NCBI RefSeq assembly: GCF_008831285.2
Contig: NC_045147.1
Location: forward strand, 4,938,334-5,002,333
Direction of reading: 5' to 3'
Source of the DNA: Nymphaea colorata
Lineage: Eukaryota > Streptophyta > Magnoliopsida > Nymphaeales > Nymphaeaceae
Length of the DNA stretch: 64,000 nt
The first letter of the stretch is position 1. Each line of letters begins with the position of its first letter. Positions 46,604-58,386 of the stretch are shown here, one piece after another. Made by a program: the position numbers and the translations under genes. The notes below the pieces were generated by a model that did not search any database, had not been told where the DNA came from, and worked only from the letters and a program-made list of their open reading frames with translations.

Positions 46604-47780
46604 TCATTCAAACTTGACACCTTTCCTCAGTAGCTGGTTGAATGGCTCGCATCTCATGGCCAGATTGGAAATGAATCGTCTGATGGATTGGATTTGTCCT
46701 TGCAAGCTTCGCAACTCCTTGATATTGATAGGTGGTGGCATATCGATTATTGCCTTAGCTTTGGTAAGATCCATTTCAATTCCCTTCTTACTGACTATGA
46801 AACCCAACAGTTTGCCTGACTCAACCCCAAACACACATTTTTGAGGATTCAGGCAAAGCTTGTACTATAAAAGCCTATCGAATACTTGGGCAAGAGTTTC
46901 AATGTGATCTTCTCTTGTCTTGGATTTGATCAATATGTCATCGATATATGCATCCATGATTTTATGCATCTGGTCATGGAAGATGGCAGCCATGGCTCTT
47001 TGATAGGGTATTCCAGCATTCTTCAACCCAAATGGCATTACCGTGTAACAAAAAGTGCCCCAAGCTGTAGTAAAAGCGGTCTTAGGTTGATCTTTGACTG
47101 CTAATTTGATCTAGTTATATCTCGAATATCCATCCATGAAAGAAAACATTGCATGGCATGCAGTACTGTCTACCAATAGATCAATGTTTGGAAGAGGATA
47201 ATCATCCTTCGGTGTGGCTTTGTTCAAATCTCGAAAGTCAATGCACAACCTGACTTTACCATTTTTCTTAGGGACCACCACGATGTTTGCCAACCATTCG
47301 GGGTAATCAATGGCACGAATGAATTTTGCCTTTAGCAAGTCCTCTAGTCCTTCTTTTACAGGGCCTTCTAGTCGAGGGTCAAGCTTGCGCAATTTTTGCT
47401 TAATCGGCTTGCAGTTAAGATTTAAGGGCAAACGATGTTCGACCAACTGGGGGTCTAAGCCTGGCATATCTTCATAAGTCCCAGCAAAAGCTTTTTGGTT
47501 ACTTATAAGAAAGTCCACCAATCTTTTCTTCTCATCCATTGACAAACTGGTGCCAACTTGAAGAATTTTAGGATCTTCACTGGTTCCAATATTAATTTCT
47601 TCAATTGGATAATTAACCAAGGATGAGGGATGTTCTTGTTTTTGAATCTGAGTGAATTCTGGTAATTTTGACTCGGGTATTGCCATAGGTTCCATTTCAC
47701 TGACTGCTTGTTCGATAAATGCTTTCTGGGGGGACTTCCGTAGAAAAAGAATAAATTGAGACATATTGAGTTCTGACATC
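46604..47780 (-). pseudogene. Reverse transcriptase of the Tat/Ogre-like element
   Basis: Begins after the putative acceptor with MSELNMSQFI. AFAGTYEDMPGLDP, VEHRLPLN and PVKEGLEDLLKAKFIRAIDY lead into RT. WLANIVVVPKKNGKVRLCID and FRDLNKATPKDDYPLPNID are strongly conserved, and YIDDI at 46948-46934 contains the two catalytic Asp residues. LLGFIVSKKGIEMD and RSLQGQIQSIRRFISN form the thumb and connection. In-frame TAG at 47111-47113, TAG at 46865-46867 and TGA at 46604-46606 interrupt it. It copies element RNA into DNA. Confidence 0.88.
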
Positions 47781-47981
47781 CTGTAAAGAGGATAAAGGAA
47801 AGAGTTGGACGAAATTAAAATTGACAACAAAAAAATTACTTGCATTTTCATATATAAAAAAAAAAGGTTATTAGTTCACAGAATGGGTCCTCGCATGAGA
47901 TCAGACAAAAAGATGTTTAAAATTACAAAATTCATGGAAGGATTTCGAAACAAAAGTGAATACTATTAGCCCCCAAGATCT
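47781..47981 (-). other. Likely intron between protease and RT
   Basis: The element strand reads CCTTTATCCTCTTTACAG just before GATGTCAGAACTC, a good polypyrimidine tract and acceptor, with exon sequence starting at 47780. Stops occur in all frames upstream. Ogre elements are known to splice here. The donor is not certain; an AAG/GTAATT-like site lies at about 47840 and others may be used. Confidence 0.5.
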
Positions 47982-48723
47982 TCAAATTCTTTCCTGATAT
48001 CCCAGTCCTCTCATGTTCATCTGAAACGGGATGCTAATCGGCTGCAAGATGCCATCTTCATTTTTTCCGAGGCCAGTGAATGGACGGTAGCTGCCTTTCA
48101 GAAGCAACTGAAAACTTTTAGGATTTTTCGTGAAATGAACACATAAATGATGTTCTTGGTAACTTGCATGATTGCTCAAAACAATATGGGCACTTTCAGA
48201 TGATTCGCCTATCTTTATGTTCTGCATCCATTCTTCCAAAGGTCCGTCCTTTGTTGTTCTTATGATGGGTACATCCATTGGATCAATTGGCCTAGAGAGC
48301 ATTGGTTGCACTTGCCTTTTGGTTGGATCTTCAACACGTACGGTGATGACTGATGTGCCAAAATTCCATTTGAGGCATTGATGAAGAGTGGATGGGACTC
48401 CACGTATTTGGTGGACCCAGGGTCGTCCTAAAAGTAAGTTATATGATGGTGGCACATCTACCACATGGAACACAATGTGATGGCTAGTATTTTTGATGGT
48501 CACGTTCATATCGAGAGTACCTTTGCTGTTCATGCCTCGACCATCATATTCATAGATCTTGATATCATTTGAGCGATATTTGTCTTCACGAAACCCCAAT
48601 GTTTTGGCTGTGAGATCAAGACAAATATTCAGACCACTTCCTCCATCAATCAACACTTGTGGCACCGTCATCCCATTGACCTGAACGACGATGTAAAGAG
48701 CATCTTCATGGAAATATCCCCAT
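47982..48723 (-). pseudogene. pro: Aspartic protease of the Tat/Ogre-like element
   Basis: Continues the gag frame after the TGA at 48726. VLIDGGSGLNICL is the active-site region (D-[ST]-G in most families; here D-G-G). YNLLLGRPWVHQIRGVPSTLHQ is the conserved second block of this lineage. The frame stops at 47982 after GLGYQERI. It would cleave the gag-pol polyprotein. RT lies in another frame after a likely intron. Confidence 0.8.
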
Positions 48724-48725
48724 TT

Positions 48726-50804
48726 TCAGAGGTCTTTTTCTGAGAAGGTAATTGACTGATTTTTAGAAGCTTGAACCGAGTCTCCCTCATCCATACGCTC
48801 TTCCAAATAGCATGGATCTTCATTTGGGGAGTCATCTGATGATTCGTCGCCTTGTAAGATAAAAGTCTTCGAAATCATGGGAAGTTTCTTGGGCAAACTT
48901 TCTGTCATACCATTCATCATAGCAATGAAATCAAGAGGTTCCTTACCTTGGTCTACCACCATGACTTTGTGTGAACTGCTCCCAATATAAGGTCGAATGT
49001 GCTCTTGTGGATGGTACGAAAGTGGAGTGCCTGTAGTGATCATGGCCACTGCCGTCTTTTCATGGTCAGGGAATGGATTCCTTAATATCTCAGGGGTTGT
49101 ATCATCACAAATCTTGAGATCTTTGTTGATGAAGTCTTGAATAATATTTTTGAGGACAAAACAATTTTCAGTGTCATGACCAGGGGCACGATGAAACTTG
49201 CACAGTTTTTCTTTATTTCCTCCCATCATTTTCGGAGGCTCTGATACTTTTGGCAAGACGATAGTTCCTTTGGCGAGAAGGTATTCCAGGATCTTCTCAC
49301 GAGACTGGCTGAGAGGAGTGAATTTTCGGTCGTAGCTCCAACCTGGGTGTTTGTTTTTCCTTTCGTCGTCGCCTTTGAGAAACTGCGTGTTCTTCTTGAA
49401 ACTGACTTCCTTGTCATGCTTGTAGCTATTGTCATGGTCCTTTCTAATGTCAGCATTGGCTATGAAGTGTGCAGGCAGCTGTGTCTTTCCTCCTTTCTTT
49501 TCATCTTCTTTGTACTTAGGAGCAATAATTTCATCAAAATCTCCTTCCTCAATTCCTTCTTCTATCGAGTTTGCTTGTTCAATCAATTCAGCAAAAGTTT
49601 TAATTGGGCCATTGCGGATGAGACTTTTCAAGGGTTGAGCAAGATTTTTCCTAATGAGTGACAAGGCTTGTGTCTCAGAAATGGGTTTCTTCATCTTATT
49701 GCATTGAATTCTCTATTTTTGGATCAATTCTAGAGCCTTTTCTCCCTGTTTCAGACGAAGACTGCAAATGGTACTACGGGTTGGAGCCATGGGAGTATTT
49801 TGTTGAAATCTTTCAACAAACATGTTAATCAATTTGTCAAACTCCTTCAGCTCGATTGGATTGACATTTTCTTTGTACCATTGTGCGGTAATGCCTTCAA
49901 GACTTCTTGGAAAATATCGGAACAAAGCTCTGTTATTTGTCCGAATTTTGTAGCAATCGTTGAAAAATGTTGAAAGATGAACGTATGGGCAAGTGGTTCC
50001 ATCATATCTGATGAATTATCTGGGCAGGCCTTTCACATCTTCGTCCCCTTCAATGCCAAGGTAGTAGTCCTCACATGAATATGAACGTTTCCCCTTTCCC
50101 CTAAGCTCAAGATTGTTCATTCTTTTTTCCATTTCATAGAATCTGCGCTTAGTCGGACTTTCATCATCACTTGATTCGACCAATTCTGGCTTGGTCTTTT
50201 TCTTCTTGCCCTTGATCTCCTTTACTTTTTCTTCAGAACTCTCACTGTTTGAGCTACTGCTAGGGATGTACTTCTTGGTCTTTTTGCCTTTCTTGGTAGA
50301 CTTTCTCTTCCTTTTGGGCTTCTCTTCCGAACTTTCAGTGGTGATAGGACTAGGTGAGCTGCTTTCTATCATAATTTCTTTTCCCTTTTTGCTTTTCTTT
50401 GTTGTCTTTTTCGTTTTGAGAGGAAGTAGTTCAGGTTTTTCTTCCTTACTAATTGCCGAATCCGAACTCAAATAATCTTCATCCTGATATGTAGAAGATG
50501 ACTTGTTCTTCTTCTTCTTTCTTTTCTGCTTGGCAGCCTTTTCATTCTCAGGTTCTGGAGTAACCGTCAAGGCCTTTTGCTCTTCTTGCTCTTTCATGAA
50601 TCGCTCCATGAACAAACTAAACATATGGTAAGCTTCTGGCTCAATTGCTGGTAGGGCAAGTGTTTCTGGCTGGAGTTCAGAAGATGAAGCCTTGTTCTGA
50701 GGAGCTTGCTTAGCTTGCGATTTAGTTCCAACCATCTTGTTGGCTTTCAAGTATTCACCTCTATGACACAAGAAAATAGAGTTATTGGATGGAAATGATG
50801 ACAA
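48726..50804 (-). pseudogene. gag: Gag of the Tat/Ogre-like element
   Basis: One frame from ATG 50804 continues to 48726 with in-frame TAA at 50016-50018 and TAG at 49713-49715, and ends at TGA 48726-48728. The N-terminal third is Lys/Ser/Glu-rich (KRKKKKNKSSSTYQDEDYLS). The capsid-like part has LFRYFPRSLEGITAQWY and FDKLINMFVERFQQN, typical of gypsy gag. Near 49200 CKFHRAPGHDTENCFVLK is the modified zinc knuckle seen in Tat elements (CxxH...HxxxxC). Protease follows in the same frame. Gag packages the RNA. Confidence 0.85.
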
Positions 50805-50996
50805 AATGAAGGTTCATATTGCATTACAAGTTTTAAAAGTTACATCCAAAGATACTAATAAAGATGACAATGATAGAAGGAATACAAAGTTGACAACATA
50901 AAATTTTTAGGAAAGGATGGATGGTGGTCGGTTGGCATCCCACCACTCAGCATATTCTTTCTTCACCACTGAGCCTATGAACTAAGTGTATGATAT

Positions 50997-52121
50997 CTAT
51001 GTCTTCCATTCTTGTCGAGCTACTACAAACAATGTCGTCCATTGAGGAGAACTAAGGTCGAATTCGGGAATAGCTCCAATTGGTGCATGCACAGAGACCA
51101 TCTTCTGCCTTTGAGAGAACTGTCTCATACATCTATCGACACAATAATCAACTATGAAGTAAGGGCCCAAGAGTGTGGTACGCCCATGATGATGGTGAGT
51201 GTATTGGGGTAGGTTCTGCCGACGATCACGATACTCCCAAATGATCTCTCCTTCATTCAATTGCTCGATCAAACGACGCTATTGCTTCAAGGTTGTCAAT
51301 GATCCATCAGTGTTTCTAAATAGACTGGGACCCCGCATGCTTGAGGAACCACAATTGTAAAACATTTGTGCATCCTTCTATGAAGTCGGTATCTCAAATG
51401 GTAAAGCGGGTGAGTTCTCGGTAAAGGAAGGCTAAGGTTGTCATTGCTACTGACAAGTGTCGGGTCCCTCTATGCCCCCATACTCGAAAAAGTTGGGCAA
51501 TACGAGCATCTAAAAGGTCACTTCCATTAGTAAAAATGGTCACTCCTACTGTGCAGAACATCATACAATGTTTAATTCTCCCTATGGCTTTTCGAGGTAG
51601 GGTAGAAGGTTCAACATAGGTTCCAAATTCTTCATACAAATTTTTCATGTTGATGCTTTGATTTTCATGGTTTTCTAATAAAGGCCAAGTTTTTCGTCTA
51701 GTAAGTGAGCAATGAGGTCATTTGCATTGATCTTGGTTGGGTTCATAAGGAATTGTTTTTCCAATAGATCATTTGGGTCACAAGTTGGGGTAGGGAGGTC
51801 TAGTATTTCGACAAATTCATCTAGTAATATTGTCATTTCTCCCCATGGAAACCAAAAAAAGGAGGTCCTTGGGTTCCAACGCTCGGCGATTGTATGTACC
51901 AAATTTCCATCAACTGACTGCATTCCTCCAGCTGCCATTGTCTCTAGCCCACATTCTTCAAAGTAAGAAGGAAACATCCAAGAGAAGGTGGGATGCCAAG
52001 TCCGATACCATTCGGGAGCCAAAGGTTTAGACTCAAGAGAAATGTAGGTGGACCGTTCGGAACCTTCCCCAAAGAGGATGTGATCATAAGGGAATGTGAC
52101 ACCACGTTGGAAAGAATACAT
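50997..52121 (-). pseudogene. ORF1 with a plant mobile domain (PMD-like)
   Basis: The frame starts at ATG 52121 (MYSFQRGVTF) and is open to 51675, continues in another frame at 51648-51394, and returns to the first at 51272-50997. The segment LVHTIAERWNPRTSFFWFPW and then GEMTILLDEFVEILDLPTPT is the hallmark of the plant mobile domain (aminotransferase-like domain): a Trp-rich stretch followed by GE(M/I)T(I/L)xLxD. Later blocks (LSVAMTTLAFLYRELTR; VLQLWFLKHA) fit the same domain. Its role in retrotransposons is unknown; host PMD proteins act in gene silencing and genome stability. Two frameshifts and in-frame stops break it. Its position upstream of gag matches the extra ORF1 of Ogre elements. 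Confidence 0.7.
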
Positions 52122-52904
52122 CTTGAATGATGACTCTAAAAGATAAAGATTGAATTAGTGGAAAACATTGACTAGGTTGACAAAGACAATATGCGGTAGA
52201 TGTGTAAAATGAGGTTGTAAATCATCACATAAGGTTTCACGCACATCAACATCTATCATGAAATAATTTTCTTTTTTTAGAAAATTGGGAATAAGAACCT
52301 AATTGAGATAATTTTGTGTCACGATAATCCAATATCAAGTTATGCTTATATACCTTAGCCAAATGGCTTAGTACGAGCATAGATTCTTCCTTAGGCAACT
52401 AAGGGTAGAGTTCATCAAATTCTTCTTGATCACTCGTCGATATACCATAAATTACCACTCATGGTACTAACGAGGGGGCTTTTCCGTCCAAGGTGTAGTC
52501 TAGTTGTAAGGCTTAGTCTTGTGCTACCGCCAAAGACCAAGCCCGGCAACATGATGACCGGGACAAATAGGTATGAGGAATTTTGAAATATGAGAAATCA
52601 TATAAAATGAGTTGTCTCTAATGCAATGTTGCCTAAGTTTGAAGATTACAATAGAGGAGCAAATATGGTTTTCAAACAACTCCTAAATTAAGAAGGGTGG
52701 TATGTGATCATAGATATGTGTGAACATGATTGATCATTCTCAATTAGTCCTATGTGCAAGAAAACAATCACAATCACCAAACAATGCAACGAAATGCCAA
52801 TGGGGTCGAGGCCAAAATAGGGGACATGCTTTATCATTGGCAATATATGAGATGTTCAAATTAGTGAAAATGCATCAATTATAATCATAGTCAAACGATG
52901 ACGG
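52122..52904 (-). other. Untranslated leader of the Tat/Ogre-like element
   Basis: About 780 bases between primer site and ORF1 without a long frame or a repeat that I can support. Confidence 0.6.
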
Positions 52905-52922
52905 GTCCCATCACGGTCACCA
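52905..52922 (-). promoter_or_regulatory. Primer binding site, Arg-tRNA-like
   Basis: Two bases inside the 5' LTR the element strand reads TGGTGACCGTGATGGGAC. It starts with TGG, as all primer sites matching a CCA end do, and resembles the complement of a plant arginine tRNA 3' end, the primer reported for Ogre elements. The tRNA identity is from memory and unverified. Confidence 0.6.
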
Positions 52923-52924
52923 TC

Positions 52925-55900
52925 TGTTTGCATCCTAAAATTTTCATTGGTTTTGGAGTGCTCCAAAAAAATGAGGTTTTTGTTTTCAAAGAGGAAAGAA
53001 AGGGACTCGCCCGTCGGTATGAGGATCGACCGTTCTCGGTGCCTTTACCGGGGGTAATCAACCCAAGGACTATGTTTATCATTGGTGCATTTCGTTTTAA
53101 CTTAAACATCTTTTTTATTCTATATGCGGTGTAGAAAATATTGAAAGTTTGAAGTTTCAAACTTTTGAAAATGTTCTTGAAGAATTGCTTGAAAATGTGA
53201 AATGTTTTGAGGAAAAAATGGAACTAGTAAATATCATTTGAAAAACTTGTGAAATCATTTTGAATCACTTTAGTGTTCTCTTAAGACTTTAAGTAGGCTT
53301 GAAATTTTGCTCTAATTCGGTTACCACCTAGCTAGAGCAACATCCCTTCTTGCTTAAGTTCTTTTGGAGAGGTGCTTGTGATCATAAGTAAAATAAAGTG
53401 GGTGAGAATGCATGGATGCATTTACCCTATACGATTGAAAGAATGTAAAACATTCCTACCACAACATACATCTAAGATTTCGTTGTTATAATTATTGTAT
53501 ATAAGAAGGAAAAGTTTTTGAAAAGGGATAGAGATTGTAGACCATCAAACATGATTTCAATATTGGGTCATTACTTGGTTTGTGGTTTTATTGAAGTTGG
53601 TAAATAGAAAGTTCGTGAGAGGAGAATGTTAAAAAGAATACAAGAGATAAAACACTCTTACGAAAAGAAAGAGAGAGAGATAGAGAAAGACATGCATACA
53701 TGTACACATACCATCACATATACACATATATGAAAGCTTAAGAGAAAAAGATGTATTGATTCAAAGAGAAAGAGAGATTTTAGAGGAAAAGAAAAATACC
53801 ATACGCATATACGGGTATAAGAAATTTTATAAGAGAAGATATTTGTCTTAAAAAGAGGAATAAATATTTGAAAGAGAGGAAATGGAGCATATGTACATAC
53901 GTATTCATGCACATATGAAAATTTATAAAATGAAAAGTGAAAGCATAGAGAGGGAAAGATGAGGGGTCATCATGTTGGCATAAATGTATATAACATATAT
54001 ATACATCCATACATTCACAAGATTAGAAATTAAGGAACAACTTAAAATTACCAACTTCAAGTTTAATGTGGGCCGGAGGAGAGTTTGGACTCATGCAAGA
54101 GTTTAAGCTAAGTCCCTAAGGCCATGTTAGAAGGTTCGTTTTGAAAATGTTTTAGAAAATAGGATTTATATAAGCATAGAATGTTATTATTTAGTTTGTT
54201 GTAAGGGATATATTTCTTCCACCATTGGGTATGGAAGAAAACAAGCAACATAACGAGACACTCGTCAGGGTTCCTAATGGGATGATTAAGAAGGAAACTA
54301 GCGCAAAATGACATGCAAATGCATATTAACATGTACATTTTCGTGAGGGTATATCCCGGGTTGAACAAATCCCAACCTCAAAAATTAATATAAAAGTAAA
54401 GAGTCCCCAAACCACACTCTCATTCCCACCATACATTCACATATAAGTAGCAAACCAAGCAACTATGCATGGATAATATATAGACAACATTCAAGGAAGG
54501 AAAGAGAGAAAGAGGATGATGGAAAGTGCAAGGTTTCATTAGAAGGGAGGACACGATGTAACTATGAAATGATATGTCACCTCATCTTCTCATGTTCCCA
54601 ATGCACTTGTGTATAGCCTCTTGTCTCTAAAAAGAGATTGAGTGCTACCTCATTTAGCTATGGGGAGATGAAGATGGGGAAAATAAGAGGAAGCAAAAGA
54701 ACAACAAGAATGTATTAATGAAAAGAAAGAACATGATTAAAATGAAAAATCATCTCATCTTTCCATGCTCCTGGTACACTTGAGCATAGCCTCTTGTCTC
54801 CAAAGAGATTGAGTGCTACCTCCTTTAGTCATAGGGAGATAAAGATGATGAGAAAATATAGAAAAGAAAACAATGCCATATTTAATAAAAGAGAAAGCAT
54901 GATTCAATCATGAAATGAAAGATCCTCTCATCTTTTCATGCTCCCAATGCACTTGAGCATAGCCTCTTGTCTCTAAAAAGATGTTGAGTGCTATCTCCTT
55001 TGGCCATGGGAAGATGAAGATGAGAAAATGAAGAAAGAAAGACAATGCTATATTCAATAAAAGAGGAAACATGATTCAATCATGAAATGAAAGATCCTCT
55101 CATCTTTTCATGCTTCCAATGCACTTGAGCATAGCCTCTTGTCTCTAAAAAGAGATTGAGTGCTATCTCCTTTGGTCATGGGAAGATGAAGATGAGAAAA
55201 CGAAGAAAGAAAGACAATGTTATATTCAATAAAAGAGGAAACATGATTCAATCATGAAATGAAAGATCCTCTCATCTTTTATGCTCCCAATGCACTTGAG
55301 CATAGTCTATTGTCTCTAAAAAGTGATTGAGTGTTATCTCCTTTGGCTATGGGAAGAGGAGGAAGAGAGAAAAGAAAAATAACAAGAACAAGACTATATT
55401 GAAGAAAGGAAATAACAATAACAACAATAATATATTCATGAAGGGAAAGAACAACAACAACAAGAATATATTGAAGAGAAGAAAGAGCAAAAAGATATTA
55501 ACGAAGAGAAAGAACAACAACAACAACAAGAATGCTTAAAAGAACATGATTTAATCCTAAAATAAAATATCATCTCATTTCTCCCGGTGCACTTGAGCAT
55601 AGCCTCTTGTCTCTAAAAAGAGGTTGGGTGTTATCTCCTTTGGCCATAGGGAGATGAAGATGAGAAGAGAAAATGAAAGAGAAATGAGAGGGATGATGGT
55701 TACATACTTCTAATGAGAAATGACCTAAGGAAGATGAACACTTTCACTTGAAGATCCCCTTTGAGTGGAGCTCTAAGATGATACCTCCAAGAGGGTTGTA
55801 GCTTGCTCCAAGTTGGAGAGGGAAATTGAGATAAGAAGAGGGAGAGAGAGAGATCTCAAGAGAAACTCTAAGTCTTCAAGTGAGAATACACTAGAGTTTC

Positions 55901-56715
55901 TCTTAAGGGTCAATCTTGCCCAAGAGGGGGGATATAGGGGGTATTTATAGAGAATTTTGGAGCTAAACCCAAAATTTGAATTTTTTTTCTAAAAAGACTA
56001 AAATCACCCTCCAAAAGAAGATTTTTTGGTCAAAAGGAAAGGCAAATGGGTCTTGTCCACCCAAAAAGACTAAAATTACCCTTCAAAAGACGATTTTTTG
56101 GTAAAAAGAAAAGGCAAATGGGTCTTGTCCACCTAAAAATACTAAAATTACCCTCTAAAATGAGGTTTTTTTGTCAAAAGGAAGGGCAAATGGGTCTTGT
56201 CCACCCAAAAAGTCTAAAATTACCCTCTAAAAAGAGGTTCTTTGGTCAAAAGAAAGGGCAAATAGGTCTTGTCCACCCAAAAAGACTAAAACTACCCTCT
56301 AAAAGGAGGTTCTTTAGTCAAAAGAAATGACAAATGGGTCTTGTCCACCTAAAAATACTAAAATTACCCTCTAAAATGAGGTTTTTTAGTCAAAAGGAAA
56401 GGCAAATTGGTCTTGTCCAACCCAAAAGACTAAAATTACCCTCTAAAAGGAGGTTTTTTTTGTTCAAAAGGAAGGACAAATTAGTCTTAAATGATCGATT
56501 TGGATCTGAACTTGGGTTTTGGATTTGAAATTAGTATTTTGGATTTAATTTGGATCTGAAAGTAGTATTTTGGCTTTAATTTGGATCTGAAAGTAGTATT
56601 TTGGATTTAATTTGGATCTAAGAGTTGTATTTTGGATTTGAATCTTGTGCCTAAATTTGAATTTCGCACTTGGATAAAACATCATAGTCCTTTAGAAAAA
56701 TTTGGGGTGATTACA
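52925..56715 (-). repeat. 5' LTR of the Tat/Ogre-like element
   Basis: 3,791 bases. On the element strand it begins TGTAATCACCCC and ends GGATGCAAACA. It contains a 72-bp tandem array (about 55988-56485), the likely core promoter, and a roughly 172-bp tandem array (about 54600-55630). Most of its length matches the other LTR with scattered substitutions and small indels. Confidence 0.92.
55942..55949 (-). promoter_or_regulatory. Likely TATA box of the Tat/Ogre-like 5' LTR
   Basis: On the element strand the sequence reads CTCTATAAATACCCCC, a strong plant TATA-box context, about 770 bases into the LTR. Transcription would then start near 55915. CT-rich sequence follows as in a plant leader. 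The same region is deleted from the other LTR. Confidence 0.55.
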
Positions 56716-58130
56716 TGGACACAATATGGATTTGTTTCTGACAGGTGGACAGATATATAAAGACAGCCGCTGATAAATTTTATTGCTTATTCACTAATGG
56801 ACCAATTTTTTTTAAGTATGTTGATGCATCTGAAGAGTATAAAGATGTATAGTATTTGAAAGGACTATTTATAGAAGTCGTTAAAGAAATGGGTGAAGAC
56901 AATGTTATGCAAGTTATTACTGATAATGCACCAGTTTGCCAACGAACAGAGATGAATTTTCCTAGTGATCCCTAGTATAGTCACATATTCTAGACTTCTT
57001 GTGTGGCACCCAGTATAAATCTAACACTTAAAAGTGTTTGCAACCCATCAAAAGAAGATGAGAACATTGTTAAATTGTTTTCATGAATTGAAGAGTTTGA
57101 GCATGATGTCAGAAACACTAGAAATTTTGTTGTAAACCACTATAATGCTCATGCTATATTTAATAAGCATTATGATTTGAAATTATTGTAGGTAGCAGAG
57201 AGTGGTTTTGCATCCATTTTGTAATGATGAAAAGAATAAAGCAGGTGCGACGTACATGAACACTTATAGTGATTGGCAATGATTGAGTGTTTTATTGAAG
57301 TGATGATGTTGTGAAGGCTCAAGAAATTAAAAAATGTATTTTAGATGATGAATGGGTAGATAAGATTAGATATTTTCTGCAGTTTATAGAGCCTATTTGG
57401 CAGATACTGAAAGAAGTTGATGATTGCCTATGCTTCATAGAGTTTATGATATGTGGGATAACATGATTAAAAAAATTTAAAACATCATTTTTAAACATGA
57501 GAAGAAGAATGTTGCACTCGATGATTTTGAGTTTTTTGTTCATATGCATAAAATTTTAGTAAGAAAATGGAATATAAGCAATGACTCTTTGCATTGTATG
57601 GCACACTCTTTAAATCTGAAATATTATAGACAAACATGGTTGGCAGGAGGTACTGGTAGTGTTCCTCCTAATCGAAATCCAAAAATATCAAACAATAGGG
57701 AGATATGTTTGGGAAGACTATTTTCTGATTCTCATCAGCTGAAGATAATAAATAATTAGTTTGTGAGCTTCTCTAGTGGAAGAAATGATTCATTGCAAGC
57801 TGCAATGGTAAGATATGAAGACAATCCTGTTAATTGATGGTTATGTTTTTGAGCATCGACACCAAATCTCCCACAACTTGTGTTGAAGTTATTATCTCAG
57901 CCTACAACCTTTTCATGTTGTGAAAGAAACTTGAGCACTTATTCTCAAATTATATTGTGGTTTGTTGCACTTGTAGTTCATGATCATCCAAGTATTGGGA
58001 TGTTAATCTAGAAGATGTTGACGTGGAACTTGAAGGAGAGCATGATTTACATGCTCTTAATATGGACCTTGTGGAACCTATTGTTCCTTCTAATCTTGAT
58101 GATGATGATGTGATTGAGGAGAATCAATAA
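56716..58130 (+). pseudogene. hAT transposase, 3' part
   Basis: Reading resumes directly after the inserted element with GFVSDRWTDI, the conserved SDGWTD region of plant hAT proteins (DUF659), then LINFIAYS. In a shifted frame come MGEDNVMQVITDNAPVCQ with the TDNA block and, near 57880-57945, QPTTFSCCERNLSTYS, the C-terminal dimerisation motif. The acidic tail (DVDVELEGEHDLHALNMDLV) ends at TAA 58128-58130. Several frameshifts and stops are present, so no active transposase is expected. The RNase H-like fold would have cut and joined the ends of the element. Confidence 0.82.
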
Positions 58131-58227
58131 AGCTAATATATTTTGTAGGTTATTACTTTCATATTTCGTTTAGTAGTATCTATAAATTTTGGATCTGATT
58201 TATGAATATGTTATTTTGTTTGTAAAT

Positions 58228-58302
58228 TTTTTGATATATATATATATATACAAATATACATGTGTGTGTGTGTGTGTGTGTGTGAATGTGTGTGTGTGTG
58301 TC
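58228..58302. repeat. (TA)n and (TG)n microsatellites
   Basis: (TA)n at 58232-58250 and (TG)n at about 58260-58302 with one interruption. They lie inside the 3' end of the hAT element, just before its sub-terminal repeats. Confidence 0.9.
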
Positions 58303-58386
58303 TACGGTCGTACCCTCGCATCTAAGTTTTTTAAAAATGGTTCGTACCCATACCTGCACCTGTACCTATGTGACATAGGTTGAAAA

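Larger units (their letters stand above)
40372..56715 (-). mobile_element. Tat/Ogre-like Ty3/gypsy retrotransposon, 16.3 kb
   Basis: The element is bounded by TGGAC at 40367-40371 and 56716-56720, an exact 5-bp target duplication. On the minus strand the order is 5' LTR, Arg-tRNA-like primer site, ORF1, gag, protease, RT, RNase H, second RNase H, integrase, 3' UTR with tandem repeats, polypurine tract, 3' LTR. Integrase after RT marks Ty3/gypsy. Very long LTRs, an ORF upstream of gag, gag-protease and RT in separate frames with a likely intron, and a second RNase H are traits known for the Tat lineage, Ogre in particular. Coding frames are interrupted by at least nine in-frame stops plus frameshifts. 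It sits in the coding part of a hAT transposase, so the hAT is older. Confidence 0.92.
38883..58378 (+). mobile_element. hAT DNA transposon interrupted by a gypsy element
   Basis: The element is flanked by identical 8-bp duplications GTTGAAAA at 38875-38882 and 58379-58386, the length made by hAT transposases. Inverted ends are CTATGTAACAC and, reverse-complemented, CTATGTCACAT (9 of 11 match). Both ends carry sub-terminal GTACC/GGTACG words (38910-38990, 58310-58370). Without the inserted retrotransposon (40372-56715 plus one 5-bp duplication) the element is 3,147 bases, a normal size for an autonomous hAT. The transposase is broken by stops and frameshifts. Confidence 0.88.

Noticed and set aside
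49347-49661. Plus-strand frames opposite gag and pol
   Set aside because: They mirror the well-supported minus-strand gag-pol frames and have no features of their own.
58189-58383. 64-codon frame with a CVCVCVCVN stretch
   Set aside because: It is a translation of the (TA)n and (TG)n microsatellites at the end of the hAT element.
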